Under the pieces are notes generated by a model. The model was given only the letters and a program-made list of their open reading frames with translations. It had not been told where the DNA came from and did no database searches. Source: Natrinema gelatinilyticum (GTDB lineage Archaea > Halobacteriota > Halobacteria > Halobacteriales > Natrialbaceae). Taken from it: DNA of 64,000 bases. Position 1 is the stretch's first letter, and each line of letters opens with the position of its first letter. Made by a program: the position numbers and the translations under genes. Shown here in pieces: positions 36,454-45,249 of the stretch. The stretch spans positions 3,410,001 to 3,474,000 of the forward strand of contig NZ_CP100756.1 in the NCBI RefSeq assembly GCF_024266705.1, read 5' to 3'.

Positions 36454-36483
36454 GTTTTATAACCGTCACCGGATAATCCGGTC
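36454..36483 (+). promoter_or_regulatory. L21e operon promoter with palindrome
   Basis: A GTTTTATAA box at about 36454-36462 is followed by a perfect 15-nt palindrome ACCGGAT-A-ATCCGGT at 36469-36483, which lies between the TATA box and the expected start site, just before the L21e ATG at 36492. That is where a repressor or feedback regulator would bind. The role is inferred from position. Confidence 0.55.
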
Positions 36484-36491
36484 GTACGACC

Positions 36492-36800
36492 ATGCCGAAG
36501 TCTAATGGCCCTCGTCAGGGAACTCGGAAGAAGCTCGCGAACAAACCTCGTGATCGCGGTACGTCGCCGCCACAGCGAGCGATTCAGGAGTACGAGCCCG
36601 GTGAGAAAGTACATCTGAAAATCGACCCGAGCGTGCCGAACGGTCGCTTCCATCCTCGATTCGACGGGCTCACCGGCGAAGTCGTCGGAAAGCAGGGCAG
36701 TGCGTTCAAGGTACAGATCAACGACGGTGGGAAGAACAAAACGCTGCTCGTGACCGCGGCTCACTTGCGCGCGCAGAATCAGGAAAAATCCCGGATCTAA
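36492..36800 (+). CDS. rpl21e: 50S ribosomal protein L21e
   Basis: A 102-aa ribosomal protein with the archaeal L21e signature [22 protein letters not shown] and an N-terminal basic tail [14 protein letters not shown]. It is the first gene of the cluster; Rpo4 starts 7 bp after its stop. It is full length. Confidence 0.95.
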   Translation: MPKSNGPRQGTRKKLANKPRDRGTSPPQRAIQEYEPGEKVHLKIDPSVPNGRFHPRFDGLTGEVVGKQGSAFKVQINDGGKNKTLLVTAAHLRAQNQEKSRI

Positions 36801-36807
36801 CTCAGGG

Positions 36808-37164
36808 ATGACGATCTTCAAAGAGATCGTCGACGAGGAGTTCCTGACGGTCTCGGAAACGAAGGAACTGCTCGCCGACATCGAAGCCGAACGTGCGTTG
36901 GACGAGGATCGTGAGTTGCGCTACGAACTCGCGCGAGCGATCGAACACGCAAACCGGTTTGCCGTCCTGGAACCCGACGATGCCCAGGAACTCGTCGACG
37001 ACTTGCAGGCTCTCGAGAAGGTGGACGAGCCCACTGCCTACAAAATCGCGAATCTGCTGCCGCGGGATCGGGACGAACTTCGGTCGGTGTACGCACAACA
37101 GCGATATTCCCTGTCGGGAGACGAACTGGACGAAATCCTCAACGTCGTTGCGCAGTACGTCTGA
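36808..37164 (+). CDS. rpo4: DNA-directed RNA polymerase subunit Rpo4 (RpoF)
   Basis: A 118-aa protein matching archaeal RNA polymerase subunit F/Rpo4, which pairs with Rpo7 to form the stalk. It has the EEFLTVSETKELLADIE N-terminus and ends in LDEILNVVAQYV. It sits 7 bp after L21e, the usual archaeal arrangement, so it is translated from the L21e mRNA. Confidence 0.93.
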   Translation: MTIFKEIVDEEFLTVSETKELLADIEAERALDEDRELRYELARAIEHANRFAVLEPDDAQELVDDLQALEKVDEPTAYKIANLLPRDRDELRSVYAQQRYSLSGDELDEILNVVAQYV

Positions 37165-37251
37165 TACTACCAGTCGTCCGATTCACGGACTAATCCAGCG
37201 GCCGAAGGCTACCGTTGCGCTCCGTCCAGCCGTATGATAGCGAGCCGACTC

Positions 37252-37258
37252 TTTAAGT
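37252..37258 (+). promoter_or_regulatory. TATA-like box of the DUF655 gene
   Basis: TTTAAGT is centred about 28 bp before the ATG at 37283. This suggests that the DUF655 gene can be expressed independently of L21e-rpo4. Confidence 0.5.
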
Positions 37259-37282
37259 ACGACGTCGCCGTATCGGGATTCA

Positions 37283-37882
37283 ATGAGCGAAGCCGATGGC
37301 GACGAGACGGACGTTCGGCGAGCGGTCGTGTTGGATTACCTCGCACACGGGTTGTCGGAGGACGACCGACCACAGTACGCAAAGTCACCGGCAGGATACG
37401 CTGTCGGAATAGCGGACTTTCAGCTATATCAGGTCGCGTTCGATGAAGACGAACGGCTCACGATCGGGAGCGAGGTGGTCGTCGAACCGCCGTCGGAGCG
37501 AGATGTCGTCACCGAGGCACATCGTGTCGAATACGACGACTTCTCCTCTGGTGCACAGTCGGAACTCGAGTACGTCGTCGCCGATCTCGTCGAGGACAAC
37601 GAGCAGCGATTCGTCGATTTCTATAACAACGCCCAGCCGATAACGCTTCGGCTCCACCAGCTCAACCTGTTGCCGGGAATCGGGAAGAAGCTCCGAAACG
37701 GCATTCTCGACGAGCGCAAGCGCAAGCCCTTCGAGAGCTTCGAGGAGTTATCCGAACGGGTCTCCGGACTGCACGAGCCCGACCAGATCCTCGTCGACCG
37801 TATTCTAGAGGAGCTGCGCGATGACGACCTGAAGTACCAGACGTTCGTCGGCCGTCGAGAGCAACAACACGATCAGAGCTAG
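37283..37882 (+). CDS. DUF655 family protein (helix-hairpin-helix)
   Basis: A 199-aa archaeal protein of the DUF655 family, which commonly lies between rpo4 and ksgA. It has an OB-like N-terminal half (AVVLDYLAHG, EVVVEPP) and a C-terminal helix-hairpin-helix segment with LPGIGKKLRNGILDERKRKPF, expected to bind nucleic acid. Function unknown; co-conservation with ribosome and transcription genes suggests a role in rRNA or tRNA handling. The conserved next gene, ksgA, is displaced about 2.4 kb downstream here. Confidence 0.88.
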   Translation: MSEADGDETDVRRAVVLDYLAHGLSEDDRPQYAKSPAGYAVGIADFQLYQVAFDEDERLTIGSEVVVEPPSERDVVTEAHRVEYDDFSSGAQSELEYVVADLVEDNEQRFVDFYNNAQPITLRLHQLNLLPGIGKKLRNGILDERKRKPFESFEELSERVSGLHEPDQILVDRILEELRDDDLKYQTFVGRREQQHDQS

Positions 37883-38110
37883 GTGCCCCTCGAGGCGATC
37901 AACGAGTACGTCGCCTCCGGCGACTTCGAGGTCGTCACGCCCGAACAGATGGCCGACGAGTGCGTCTACTGCACGACAGTACACGGAGTATCCGACCGTC
38001 GGGCCGCGCTGTCGTCTCGACATTGCCCGCGCTCGCCCGAACGATCAGTCGCGACGCTGTTTTCCACCCCGTTCGCCGCAACCGAGCGGTGCGACGCTCA
38101 CCCGAGATAG
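37883..38110 (+). pseudogene. Gene remnant after DUF655
   Basis: A GTG directly after the DUF655 stop begins a well-formed segment, EAINEYVASGDFEVVTPEQMADECVY, that reads like the C-terminal end of an enzyme, then degenerates into arginine/serine-rich sequence. EVVTPEQMA resembles the end of polysaccharide deacetylases, but this is weak. I interpret it as a truncated remnant left when a neighbouring gene was lost or inserted. Confidence 0.4.
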
Positions 38111-38340
38111 CCAAGCGCCTCGAGGCGAGTCTCGACCTCGTCCTGAGAGACGCTAGTGACGCGTTCGCCGTCGGTCACGTCCTCGACGCGGACGAGGACC
38201 TCTTCGAGGACGAACGTGACGTACTCGTCGACCGTTTCGAACTCGCTGCGGGGGACTCTGTGTTCGACGCGGTCGTAGATGTCGGTCGGGAGGTCGATCG
38301 TCGACTGGCCGGCGTCAGTGTATTCCTTCTCTTGACTCAT
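38098..38340 (-). CDS. Small ribbon-helix-helix-like protein
   Basis: An 80-aa acidic protein. QSTIDLPTDIYDRVEHRV resembles the N-terminal strand and first helix of CopG/RHH proteins, and FETVDEYVTFVLEEVL the second helix. The tail VETRLEALGYLG is the kind of ending seen in sulfatase-like proteins. It is divergent from the sulfatase-like gene at 38570 (229 bp between starts), so it may regulate it, or be an antitoxin-like factor. No toxin gene is next to it. Confidence 0.6.
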   Translation of the reverse strand: MSQEKEYTDAGQSTIDLPTDIYDRVEHRVPRSEFETVDEYVTFVLEEVLVRVEDVTDGERVTSVSQDEVETRLEALGYLG

Positions 38341-38569
38341 TCGTATTGAGAGAACACTCAGGCGAAGAGACATTGTTATTCGACACCTACCGTCGGCCCT
38401 GTTCACCGCCGTATACGAGGGCCCAAGCGCCGTCTAACCGAGGGGGACCCGAACAGACCGGCCCCGAAAAACTGCCCGAACCGACGACGGCATGCTCGAT
38501 CGTTACTCGGTGATGAACTGATTCGAAGCCGTGATATTACTAAGTCCGAACCCATCGCCGTGTCGGCCG

Positions 38570-39850
38570 ATGAGCGACCACTCCGGTTCGACCGTCCAGT
38601 CCGCATCAGACGAACGCGCACTCGAGGACGTCGTGTTGGTGACCGTTGACAGCTGGCGCGCCGACCACTGCGGGTTCATGGGCTACGAGCGAGAGACGAC
38701 CCCGACAATCGACGCGCTGGCCGAGGACGGACTCGTCCTCGAGAACGCCATTGCGCCGGCGCCAGCGACGAACAGCTCCGTCTCGGTGATGTTCACGGGC
38801 CAGTATCAGAACCCCGCGCTCGAGTCCAACGACATCGACTACACCGAGCGCGTCCGCCAGCACATGCGGGCCAGACGAACACTCCCCCAGCGATTCAAGG
38901 ACCTCGGCTACGAGACGGTCGCGTTCACGGCCAACCCCTGGACGTCGCGATACTTCAACTTCGACCGGAACTTCGATCATTTCGAGGATTTTATGGACGA
39001 AAACCTCTCGAGTGGTTTCGTCAAGGACGGTGCCGACAAACGCGGCCTCGTCTCCGACCTCGCCGCCCAGCTGCTGAACTGGTACCAGGGCCAGGACATG
39101 TTCATGAGCTGGGAGTCGTTCTACGACGACGTGCTGGCCTGGCTCGACGACGCCGACTCCCCGTACTTCCTGTGGCTCTTCCTCGTCGACGTCCACATGC
39201 CGTACTTCCCGCCCGCAGGCTATCGCTCGCGGTCGCGACTGTCGACCTGGCCCGCGAACGTGTCGCTGTTCGCCGGCCAGTACGAGCTGCCGTTCGAGTC
39301 ACTGTTCCACGACGTCCTGGTCGACGCCTACGACGACTCGATCCGGTACACCGACGCGTTCGTCGATCGGTTCACCGACGACGTCGACGGCGACCCACTG
39401 ATCGTACTCACCGGCGATCACGGCGAAGCGTTCGGCGAGAACGGCGTCTACGGCCACGGTCCCGAGGTTTCCGAGGCAATGCTCCACGTGCCATTCGTCG
39501 TCCTCAACGGACCGACGAAAACCGTCGAGCGCCCGTTCTCGCTCCGGAAACTTCCCGAGTTCCTGCCGCAACTGGCCGCCGGCGAGGACGTCGAGTCGCT
39601 GCTCGAGCCGACCGTCTGGGCCCGGAACTACGACCCCGCGATCCTGATCAGGGGCCAGAACTGGCGCTTCGAGTGGCGGCCGGCGGAAACGCAGGTCGCC
39701 GTCCGTGAGGACGGGGTGTGGGAGGAGCGATCGGTCCCCGAACTCAAGATGCTCGGACGGGAACTGCTCGAGACGCGCGTCGAGCAGGAGCGCGAACGGG
39801 GCCGGATCCTCGAGGCCGCCGAGGCCGTGACGGCTGACGCCGCCCTGTAA
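38570..39850 (+). CDS. Sulfatase-like hydrolase (alkaline phosphatase superfamily)
   Basis: A 426-aa protein. Metal-binding aspartate VTVDSWRADHCG near the N-terminus, TGDHGEAFGENG in the second half (Asp and His ligands) and GYERETTP fit the sulfatase/alkaline-phosphatase fold. The FGly motif C/S-x-P-x-R is absent; the nucleophile region reads ATNSSVSVMFTG. So it is probably not a classical sulfatase and may use Thr or Ser on a phosphodiester or lipid-linked substrate. No signal peptide. It lies inside the DUF655-ksgA interval. Confidence 0.75.
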   Translation: MSDHSGSTVQSASDERALEDVVLVTVDSWRADHCGFMGYERETTPTIDALAEDGLVLENAIAPAPATNSSVSVMFTGQYQNPALESNDIDYTERVRQHMRARRTLPQRFKDLGYETVAFTANPWTSRYFNFDRNFDHFEDFMDENLSSGFVKDGADKRGLVSDLAAQLLNWYQGQDMFMSWESFYDDVLAWLDDADSPYFLWLFLVDVHMPYFPPAGYRSRSRLSTWPANVSLFAGQYELPFESLFHDVLVDAYDDSIRYTDAFVDRFTDDVDGDPLIVLTGDHGEAFGENGVYGHGPEVSEAMLHVPFVVLNGPTKTVERPFSLRKLPEFLPQLAAGEDVESLLEPTVWARNYDPAILIRGQNWRFEWRPAETQVAVREDGVWEERSVPELKMLGRELLETRVEQERERGRILEAAEAVTADAAL

Positions 39851-40259
39851 CCGCTCCCCGCGTCCGCAACTGCAAACTCGCGCTCATTTTCATCGTGTCC
39901 TGTGTGCTCATCTGGGGAGCGTTAGCAACACTGAGCGGTGCGATGAAACTACGCGATGCGATCGCATTTCCTACATGAACCCGAGCAGGCGAAGATTACC
40001 CGTACAAACTGTTTCACCTAATCGGCGAACTCGTCGACGGTACCCTCGTCTCGTTCGTCGGACGGTGGGTGACAAAGGTCCCTCGCGAATACACCACGAT
40101 CGCGCCACCACGTGCAAAAACGGCTGTTCGTGCATCCGTCGAGAACTGGGCGGTCGAGAAGTGGGGCACCGTCACCGAGACGTAACTGCGCCGACCGCCG
40201 GGCTCTCCGCCGACCGTCGAGACGGTGCGTTTACACTTGCCCCGTCCATAGCGGCGACA
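39851..40259 (+). other. Intergenic region upstream of ksgA
   Basis: 409 bp with no convincing gene; frames are short or arginine-rich. A TTTACACTT box (about 40229-40237) lies 23-31 bp before the ksgA ATG and is the likely promoter. Confidence 0.5.
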
Positions 40260-41099
40260 ATGAGAGATCCAGATGGGTTGATCGCCCGAGCCGGCGTTCG
40301 TGGCGATCCGAACCGCGACCAGCACTTTCTCGTCGACGACCGCGTCCTAGACCGGTTGCCGACCTATCTCGAGGAAGTCGACGCCGACACGAGCCATCTG
40401 CTCGAGATCGGCGGTGGCACGGGCGCACTGACGGACCGACTGCTCACAGTCGCCGACCAAGTGACCGTCGTCGAGCGCGATCCTGACCTCGCCGACTTTT
40501 TGTGCGAGGAGTTCGCCACCGAGACCGACGCTGGCGACCTGACGGTGATCGAGGGGAACGCCTTGACCGTCGACCTCCCGGACTTTTCGGCATCGGTGTC
40601 GAACCTCCCGTATGGCGTCTCGAGCGAAATCGCGTTCAGGCTGTTTCCAGAAAAGCGCCCGCTCGTGTTGATGTTCCAGCGGGAGTTCGCCGAACGGATG
40701 GTCGCCGAGCCCGGAACGAGCGAGTACAGTCGACTGTCGGTTTCGAGTCAACACTACGCCGACGTCGAACTCGTCGAATCGGTTCCCAAGGAGGCGTTCT
40801 CGCCGCCGCCGGCGGTTCAGAGCGCGGTGATACGGGCGATTCCACGCGAGCCAGCGTACCACGTCGACGACGAAGCGTTTTTCCTGCGATTCGTCAAGGC
40901 GCTGTTCACCCAGCGCCGGAAGACGATCCGCAACGCGATCCGGAATACGGCGCATATCTCTGGGCTCTCCGACCCGGAGGCGGTCGTCGACGCGGCCGAC
41001 GAAGCCGTTCTCCAGAAGCGGGCCGATGCGATGGCGCCGGCCGAGTTCGCAGCGCTGGCCCAACTCGCGACGGAGGTCGGTGATCCTGATGGCGACTAA
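40260..41099 (+). CDS. ksgA: 16S rRNA (adenine-N6,N6) dimethyltransferase KsgA/RsmA
   Basis: A 279-aa Rossmann-fold methyltransferase that dimethylates the two conserved adenines of the 16S 3' end hairpin. It has LLEIGGGTGALTDRL (SAM motif I), the VSNLPYGVSS motif IV (N-L-P-Y) and the KALFTQRRKTIRN segment of KsgA. Length and motif order are canonical. The MscS-type gene follows with a good ribosome-binding site, suggesting co-transcription. Confidence 0.93.
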   Translation: MRDPDGLIARAGVRGDPNRDQHFLVDDRVLDRLPTYLEEVDADTSHLLEIGGGTGALTDRLLTVADQVTVVERDPDLADFLCEEFATETDAGDLTVIEGNALTVDLPDFSASVSNLPYGVSSEIAFRLFPEKRPLVLMFQREFAERMVAEPGTSEYSRLSVSSQHYADVELVESVPKEAFSPPPAVQSAVIRAIPREPAYHVDDEAFFLRFVKALFTQRRKTIRNAIRNTAHISGLSDPEAVVDAADEAVLQKRADAMAPAEFAALAQLATEVGDPDGD

Positions 41100-41151
41100 T
41101 CCCGGGTGGCAGTTCGAGCCGTTCGCACGAGTCCGAGCAGACGTCTCTCAC

Positions 41152-41175
41152 CGGCACACCGATCGGCACACCGAT
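41152..41175 (+). repeat. Tandem 12-bp direct repeat
   Basis: Two exact copies of CGGCACACCGAT stand back to back between ksgA and the MscS-type gene, about 60-85 bp before the latter's ATG. No function is apparent. Confidence 0.5.
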
Positions 41176-41237
41176 CCGTCCGAACCGACCGACGAATACT
41201 CAACGCTGCGCGAACGACTGGCTGGAGGGACGAACGT

Positions 41238-42434
41238 ATGGGAGGATTATTGACGAAGCTCGACTGGTTGTCGGAGGTGATTCCGTCGACGCCACTCAAA
41301 CTCGCGGTCTCTCTCCTTGCGGTCGCGGTTGTGATAGTGGTACTTCTCTCCTATCGTCGATTTCACACGTGGGTTTGCCGCCGATCGAGGCCGTTGTACG
41401 CCGACATCGTTTCGATGACCCTCCTCATCGGCGTCTCTCTGGCATGTCTCGGAATCGTAACGGGGGTCTGGGGGCGTGTAGGGGAAGTTCAACAACTGTC
41501 TACGACTCTCCCTCTCGGCAGTGCTGCCATCCCGCGCGCCATCTTTTCGTTCCTCCTGCTGGTCGTGACGGTGATCGTAACGCGATTCGTTCGCCGAGTG
41601 ATCGAGGAGATATTCGGCTCGTCGTCCACCGTGACGGCACACCAGCGGAAGATCACCCATCGGCTCTCGCAGGTGATCCTCTGGTCCGTTTCGCTCGTCG
41701 TCGTACTGGGCGTCTGGGTCGACGACCTCGGGGGCCTACTCGTCGGGGCTGGCTTCCTCGGGATCATCGTCGGCATGGCTGCCCGCCAGACGCTCGGGAC
41801 GATGCTGGCGGGCTTCGTGCTGATGTTCGCTCGGCCGTTCGAGATCGGCGACTGGATCGAAGTCGAAGACGACGAAGGCGTCGTCACCGACATCTCGATC
41901 GTCAACACGCAACTCCGATCCTTCGACGGGGAGTACATCATGATCCCCAACGACGTCATCGCCTCGAGCATGGTCACCAACCGCTCGAGACGTGGTCGCC
42001 TTCGCCTCGAGATCGATGTCGGGGTCGACTACGCGACCGATATTGACCGGGCGATCACCCTCGCGGAGGAGGCGATCGACGACGTCGAGCAGGCGATGTC
42101 CGCGCCGTCGCCACAAGTCGTCACCAGGTCGTTCGGCGATTCGGCCGTCGTGCTCGCCGCCCGTTTCTGGATCGACAAACCGAGCGCCAGGCGCTACTGG
42201 CAAGCGAGAACGGCCGCGATTAGCGCAATCAAGCGAGCGTACGAGGCCGAAGACATTACGATCCCGTTCCCGCAGCGCGAACTCTCGGGTCGGGACGAGG
42301 CCGGCGGGTTTCGAATCGCCGACGAACGGCGGGCGACGACGTCGGAACAATCCGGCGAAACGGGTCAGTCGAGCGATATCGACGGTGACGGAACCACACA
42401 GGAACACCGGATGACGACGCCAGAGGAGAACTGA
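41238..42434 (+). CDS. MscS-type mechanosensitive channel
   Basis: A 398-aa small-conductance mechanosensitive channel: an N-terminal set of about four membrane helices, the pore-lining GAGFLGIIVGMAARQTLGTMLAGF helix near 170-195, then the beta domain (RPFEIGDWIEVEDDEG, YIMIPNDV). A hydrophilic acidic tail rich in S, T, E and Q ends the protein. A GGAGG ribosome-binding site (41223-41228) sits before the ATG at 41238, unusual among the mostly leaderless genes here and consistent with translation from the ksgA mRNA. Role: release of solutes on hypo-osmotic shock. Confidence 0.88.
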   Translation: MGGLLTKLDWLSEVIPSTPLKLAVSLLAVAVVIVVLLSYRRFHTWVCRRSRPLYADIVSMTLLIGVSLACLGIVTGVWGRVGEVQQLSTTLPLGSAAIPRAIFSFLLLVVTVIVTRFVRRVIEEIFGSSSTVTAHQRKITHRLSQVILWSVSLVVVLGVWVDDLGGLLVGAGFLGIIVGMAARQTLGTMLAGFVLMFARPFEIGDWIEVEDDEGVVTDISIVNTQLRSFDGEYIMIPNDVIASSMVTNRSRRGRLRLEIDVGVDYATDIDRAITLAEEAIDDVEQAMSAPSPQVVTRSFGDSAVVLAARFWIDKPSARRYWQARTAAISAIKRAYEAEDITIPFPQRELSGRDEAGGFRIADERRATTSEQSGETGQSSDIDGDGTTQEHRMTTPEEN

Positions 42435-43007
42435 ATGGGGCTCGAGGAGAGACGCGATGCGGAACCCGACGTCTATCAGCCCGCCGAGGACTCCGCGTTG
42501 CTGGCCGAAGCGGTCCACGATCGGCTGGCGGGGGCAGAACTCGTGCTCGAAGTCGGGACCGGCTCGGGGTTCGTGGCTGGTCGGATCAGCGAGGAATCGA
42601 ACGCACGAGTGGTTGCGTCCGACCTGAATCCGCACGCGGTACGTCAGGCCCGCGGTGGTGGTGTCGAGACGGTGCGGGCGGATCTGGTCGGCCCGTTTCG
42701 CGACGGAGCCTTCGACGCAGTGGTGTTCAATCCGCCGTATCTCCCGACCGATCCGGACAACGAGTGGGACGACTGGATGGAACGGGCGCTGTCGGGCGGG
42801 GAAACCGGCCGCGCCGTCATCGATCCGTTTCTCGAGACGGTCGGTCGCGTCCTCGCTCCGGATGGTGCCGTCTACCTGCTCGTTAGCAGCCTCACCGGCG
42901 TCGACGAGGTTGTCGAACGCGCCGGCGACGAAGGGTTCAGTGCCGTGGCTGTGTCAGATGAGTCGTTCCCCTTCGAAACGTTGACCGTACTCGAGTTGCT
43001 CCGCTGA
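42435..43007 (+). CDS. HemK2/MTQ2 family protein methyltransferase
   Basis: A 190-aa SAM methyltransferase. VGTGSGFVAGRI is the cofactor motif, and FNPPYLPTD is the N-P-P-Y motif that places the glutamine side chain. This is the archaeal relative of yeast MTQ2, which methylates the GGQ glutamine of the class 1 release factor. The start directly follows the MscS stop, so it belongs to the ksgA-mscS transcript. Archaeal MTQ2 may need Trm112; no such gene is adjacent. Confidence 0.88.
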   Translation: MGLEERRDAEPDVYQPAEDSALLAEAVHDRLAGAELVLEVGTGSGFVAGRISEESNARVVASDLNPHAVRQARGGGVETVRADLVGPFRDGAFDAVVFNPPYLPTDPDNEWDDWMERALSGGETGRAVIDPFLETVGRVLAPDGAVYLLVSSLTGVDEVVERAGDEGFSAVAVSDESFPFETLTVLELLR

Positions 43008-43142
43008 CCGCCGCCGCACGATCATGCGTCGTGAAACGCTGTCAGTCGCTGCGACATCGTGAATGAAGAACCGGGTTCGAAACGGCTGAATTCGGCGTTT
43101 CCCTCCGTCGTGATTACTCCGATGTATTAGGATGGATGGAAA

Positions 43143-43150
43143 ATATTAAG
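43143..43150 (+). promoter_or_regulatory. TATA box of the methionine synthase operon
   Basis: ATATTAAG is centred about 31 bp before the ATG at 43178, with a predicted start site a few bases before it. Confidence 0.55.
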
Positions 43151-43177
43151 CGTCGGTATACCCTAGCCGGGACCACG

Positions 43178-44176
43178 ATGACTGAGTACGTTTCGACCAC
43201 ACCGGGGCTGTATCCGCTCCCGGACTGGGCGAAGGACGACCTCTCGGACCTCAAAGGCCATCAGAAACACGACCTCGTCAGCGGCGACGAGGGTGATGCG
43301 ATCACCGCGGCCTACGATGCAGCCCGCGAGGAAGTGATCGAGGTACAACAGGACGCTGGACTCGACCGCATCGTCGAGGGTCAACTGCGGTGGGACGACA
43401 TGCTCGCACACCCGCTCGCGGTTCACGACGCCGTCGAAACGCGCGGGATCGTTCGCTACTACGACAACAACAACTTCTATCGCGAACCGGTCGTCGAAGG
43501 CGAACTCGGGTTCTCCGGCGACGTCGCCTCGGAACTCGAGTCGGCCGCAGAACTGACCGACGAGCTGCAGGCCGTCCTCCCCGGTCCGTACTCGCTCGCG
43601 GATCTCGCTACCGACGACCACTACGGAGACGAGGCCGAATTCCTCGACGCGATCGCCGATTTCCTCGCGAGCGAGGTGGAGGCGTTCCCGGCCCACGAAA
43701 CGTTGTTCCTGCTCGAGCCCTCGCTCGTCGAGAACGCGCCCGGTGACGGTCAGGACGAGCGAGCGAGCGAGGCGATCGATCGGGTCGCGAACGCGACCGA
43801 CGCGGACGTCGTCGTCCAGCCCTACTGGGGTGCACTCGAGGAGAAGGTCTATGCGCACCTGCTCGACGCGGACATCGATGCAGTCGGATTCGATTTCGTC
43901 GCGAACCAGGACGACAACGTCTACAACATCCAGGAGTACGGCGCGACCGACGACGCCGCGCTCGGCCTCGCAGACGGCCAGAACACCCTCGTCGAGGACC
44001 CTGAGGCGATCCGCGACCGGGTCGACTGGGTCCACGGGCAACTCCAGGTGACCGAGTTCGAGACGATGTACCTCACTACCAACACCGAAACGTTCTACCT
44101 GCCCTACGGCAAGTACGTCGAGAAACTCGAAGTCCTTGCCGAAGCCGCGGATCTCGCAGAGGTGACCGCCGCATGA
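43178..44176 (+). CDS. Methionine synthase MetE-like, N-terminal-type subunit
   Basis: A 332-aa protein of the MetE-like superfamily, the first of the two genes that in haloarchaea split cobalamin-independent methionine synthase. It contains DRIVEGQLRWDDMLAHPLA and VVQPYWGALEEKVYA segments but lacks the zinc-binding H-x-C cluster, so it cannot be the catalytic zinc half by itself. It overlaps the next gene by 4 bp (ATGA), a sign of translational coupling. The methyl donor is likely a folate or pterin. Confidence 0.85.
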   Translation: MTEYVSTTPGLYPLPDWAKDDLSDLKGHQKHDLVSGDEGDAITAAYDAAREEVIEVQQDAGLDRIVEGQLRWDDMLAHPLAVHDAVETRGIVRYYDNNNFYREPVVEGELGFSGDVASELESAAELTDELQAVLPGPYSLADLATDDHYGDEAEFLDAIADFLASEVEAFPAHETLFLLEPSLVENAPGDGQDERASEAIDRVANATDADVVVQPYWGALEEKVYAHLLDADIDAVGFDFVANQDDNVYNIQEYGATDDAALGLADGQNTLVEDPEAIRDRVDWVHGQLQVTEFETMYLTTNTETFYLPYGKYVEKLEVLAEAADLAEVTAA

Positions 44177-45249
44177 ATGCAAACGACAACAAAGATCAAT
44201 TCCGGCCGGCCGATCACGAAAACGACCACTTCCTGCTGACGACCGTCGTCGGTTCCTATCCAAAACCCAAGTGGCTCAACCGGGCGAAGGAGCTCTACGA
44301 GGACGATGAGGTAGACTTCGACGAGGAGAACTGGCGAGAGGCCAAAGACGACGCAGCCCGTCTCATCACGGACGAACACGAACGCGCCGGCCTGGATGTC
44401 GTCGTCGACGGCGAGATGCGCCGCACCGAGATGGTCGAATTCTTCGCCCATCGAATCGAGGGCTACGAGTTCAACGGGCCGGTCAAGGTCTGGGGACACA
44501 ACTACTTCGACAAGCCGAGCGTCGTCAGCGAAGTCGAGTACGACGAGAGCTGGCTCGTCGACGAGTACGAGTTCACTGCGGCCGCGACCGACCGACCGGT
44601 CAAGGTCCCCATCACGGGCCCCTACACCCTCGCGAACTGGTCGTTCAACGAAGCCTACGACGACGAGGAGGAACTCGCGTACGACCTGGCCGACCTCGTC
44701 AACGAGGAGATCGAGAAGCTCGTCGAAGCCGGGGCTCGCTACATTCAGATCGACGAACCTGCGCTCGCAACCACGCCGGACGACCATGCCATCGTCGGCG
44801 AGGCGCTCGAACGTATCGTCGCCGATATCCCCGAAGAGGTCCGGATTGGACTCCACGTCTGTTACGGCGACTACTCTCGAATCTACCCCGAAATCCTCGA
44901 GTTCCCGGTCGACGAGTTCGACCTCGAGCTCGCGAACGGTGACTACGACCAACTCGACGTCTTCAAAGATCCATCGTTCACGAAGGATCTCGCACTCGGC
45001 GTCTGCGACGTTCACGTCGCCGAGGTCGAGTCAGTCGAGCAGATCGAGGCCAATATTAAGAAGGGCCTCGAAGTCGTCCCGCCTGAACAGCTCGTCATCT
45101 CACCCGACTGCGGCCTAAAGCTGCTGCCCCGCGACGTCGCCTTCGGCAAGATGAAGAACATGGTGCAGGCGGCCCGAAACGTCGAGGCGGATCTCGACGC
45201 GGGCACTATCGATATCGAACGTGGGACGCCGACGCCGGCCGACGACTGA
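44173..45249 (+). CDS. metE: Methionine synthase MetE-like, catalytic zinc subunit
   Basis: A 358-aa protein matching the C-terminal catalytic half of MetE, which transfers a methyl group to homocysteine. Zinc ligands are in GLHVCYGDY (His and Cys) and SPDCGLKLLP (last Cys). VVGSYPKPKWLNRAKEL and YIQIDEPAL are diagnostic. It overlaps the upstream gene by 4 bp, so the two form a two-subunit enzyme or two isozymes. Full length. Confidence 0.9.
   Translation: MNANDNKDQFRPADHENDHFLLTTVVGSYPKPKWLNRAKELYEDDEVDFDEENWREAKDDAARLITDEHERAGLDVVVDGEMRRTEMVEFFAHRIEGYEFNGPVKVWGHNYFDKPSVVSEVEYDESWLVDEYEFTAAATDRPVKVPITGPYTLANWSFNEAYDDEEELAYDLADLVNEEIEKLVEAGARYIQIDEPALATTPDDHAIVGEALERIVADIPEEVRIGLHVCYGDYSRIYPEILEFPVDEFDLELANGDYDQLDVFKDPSFTKDLALGVCDVHVAEVESVEQIEANIKKGLEVVPPEQLVISPDCGLKLLPRDVAFGKMKNMVQAARNVEADLDAGTIDIERGTPTPADD

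Noticed and set aside
43163..44263. Minus-strand 366-codon frame opposite methionine synthase
   Set aside because: Acidic/valine-rich mirror of a highly acidic gene; no start signal.
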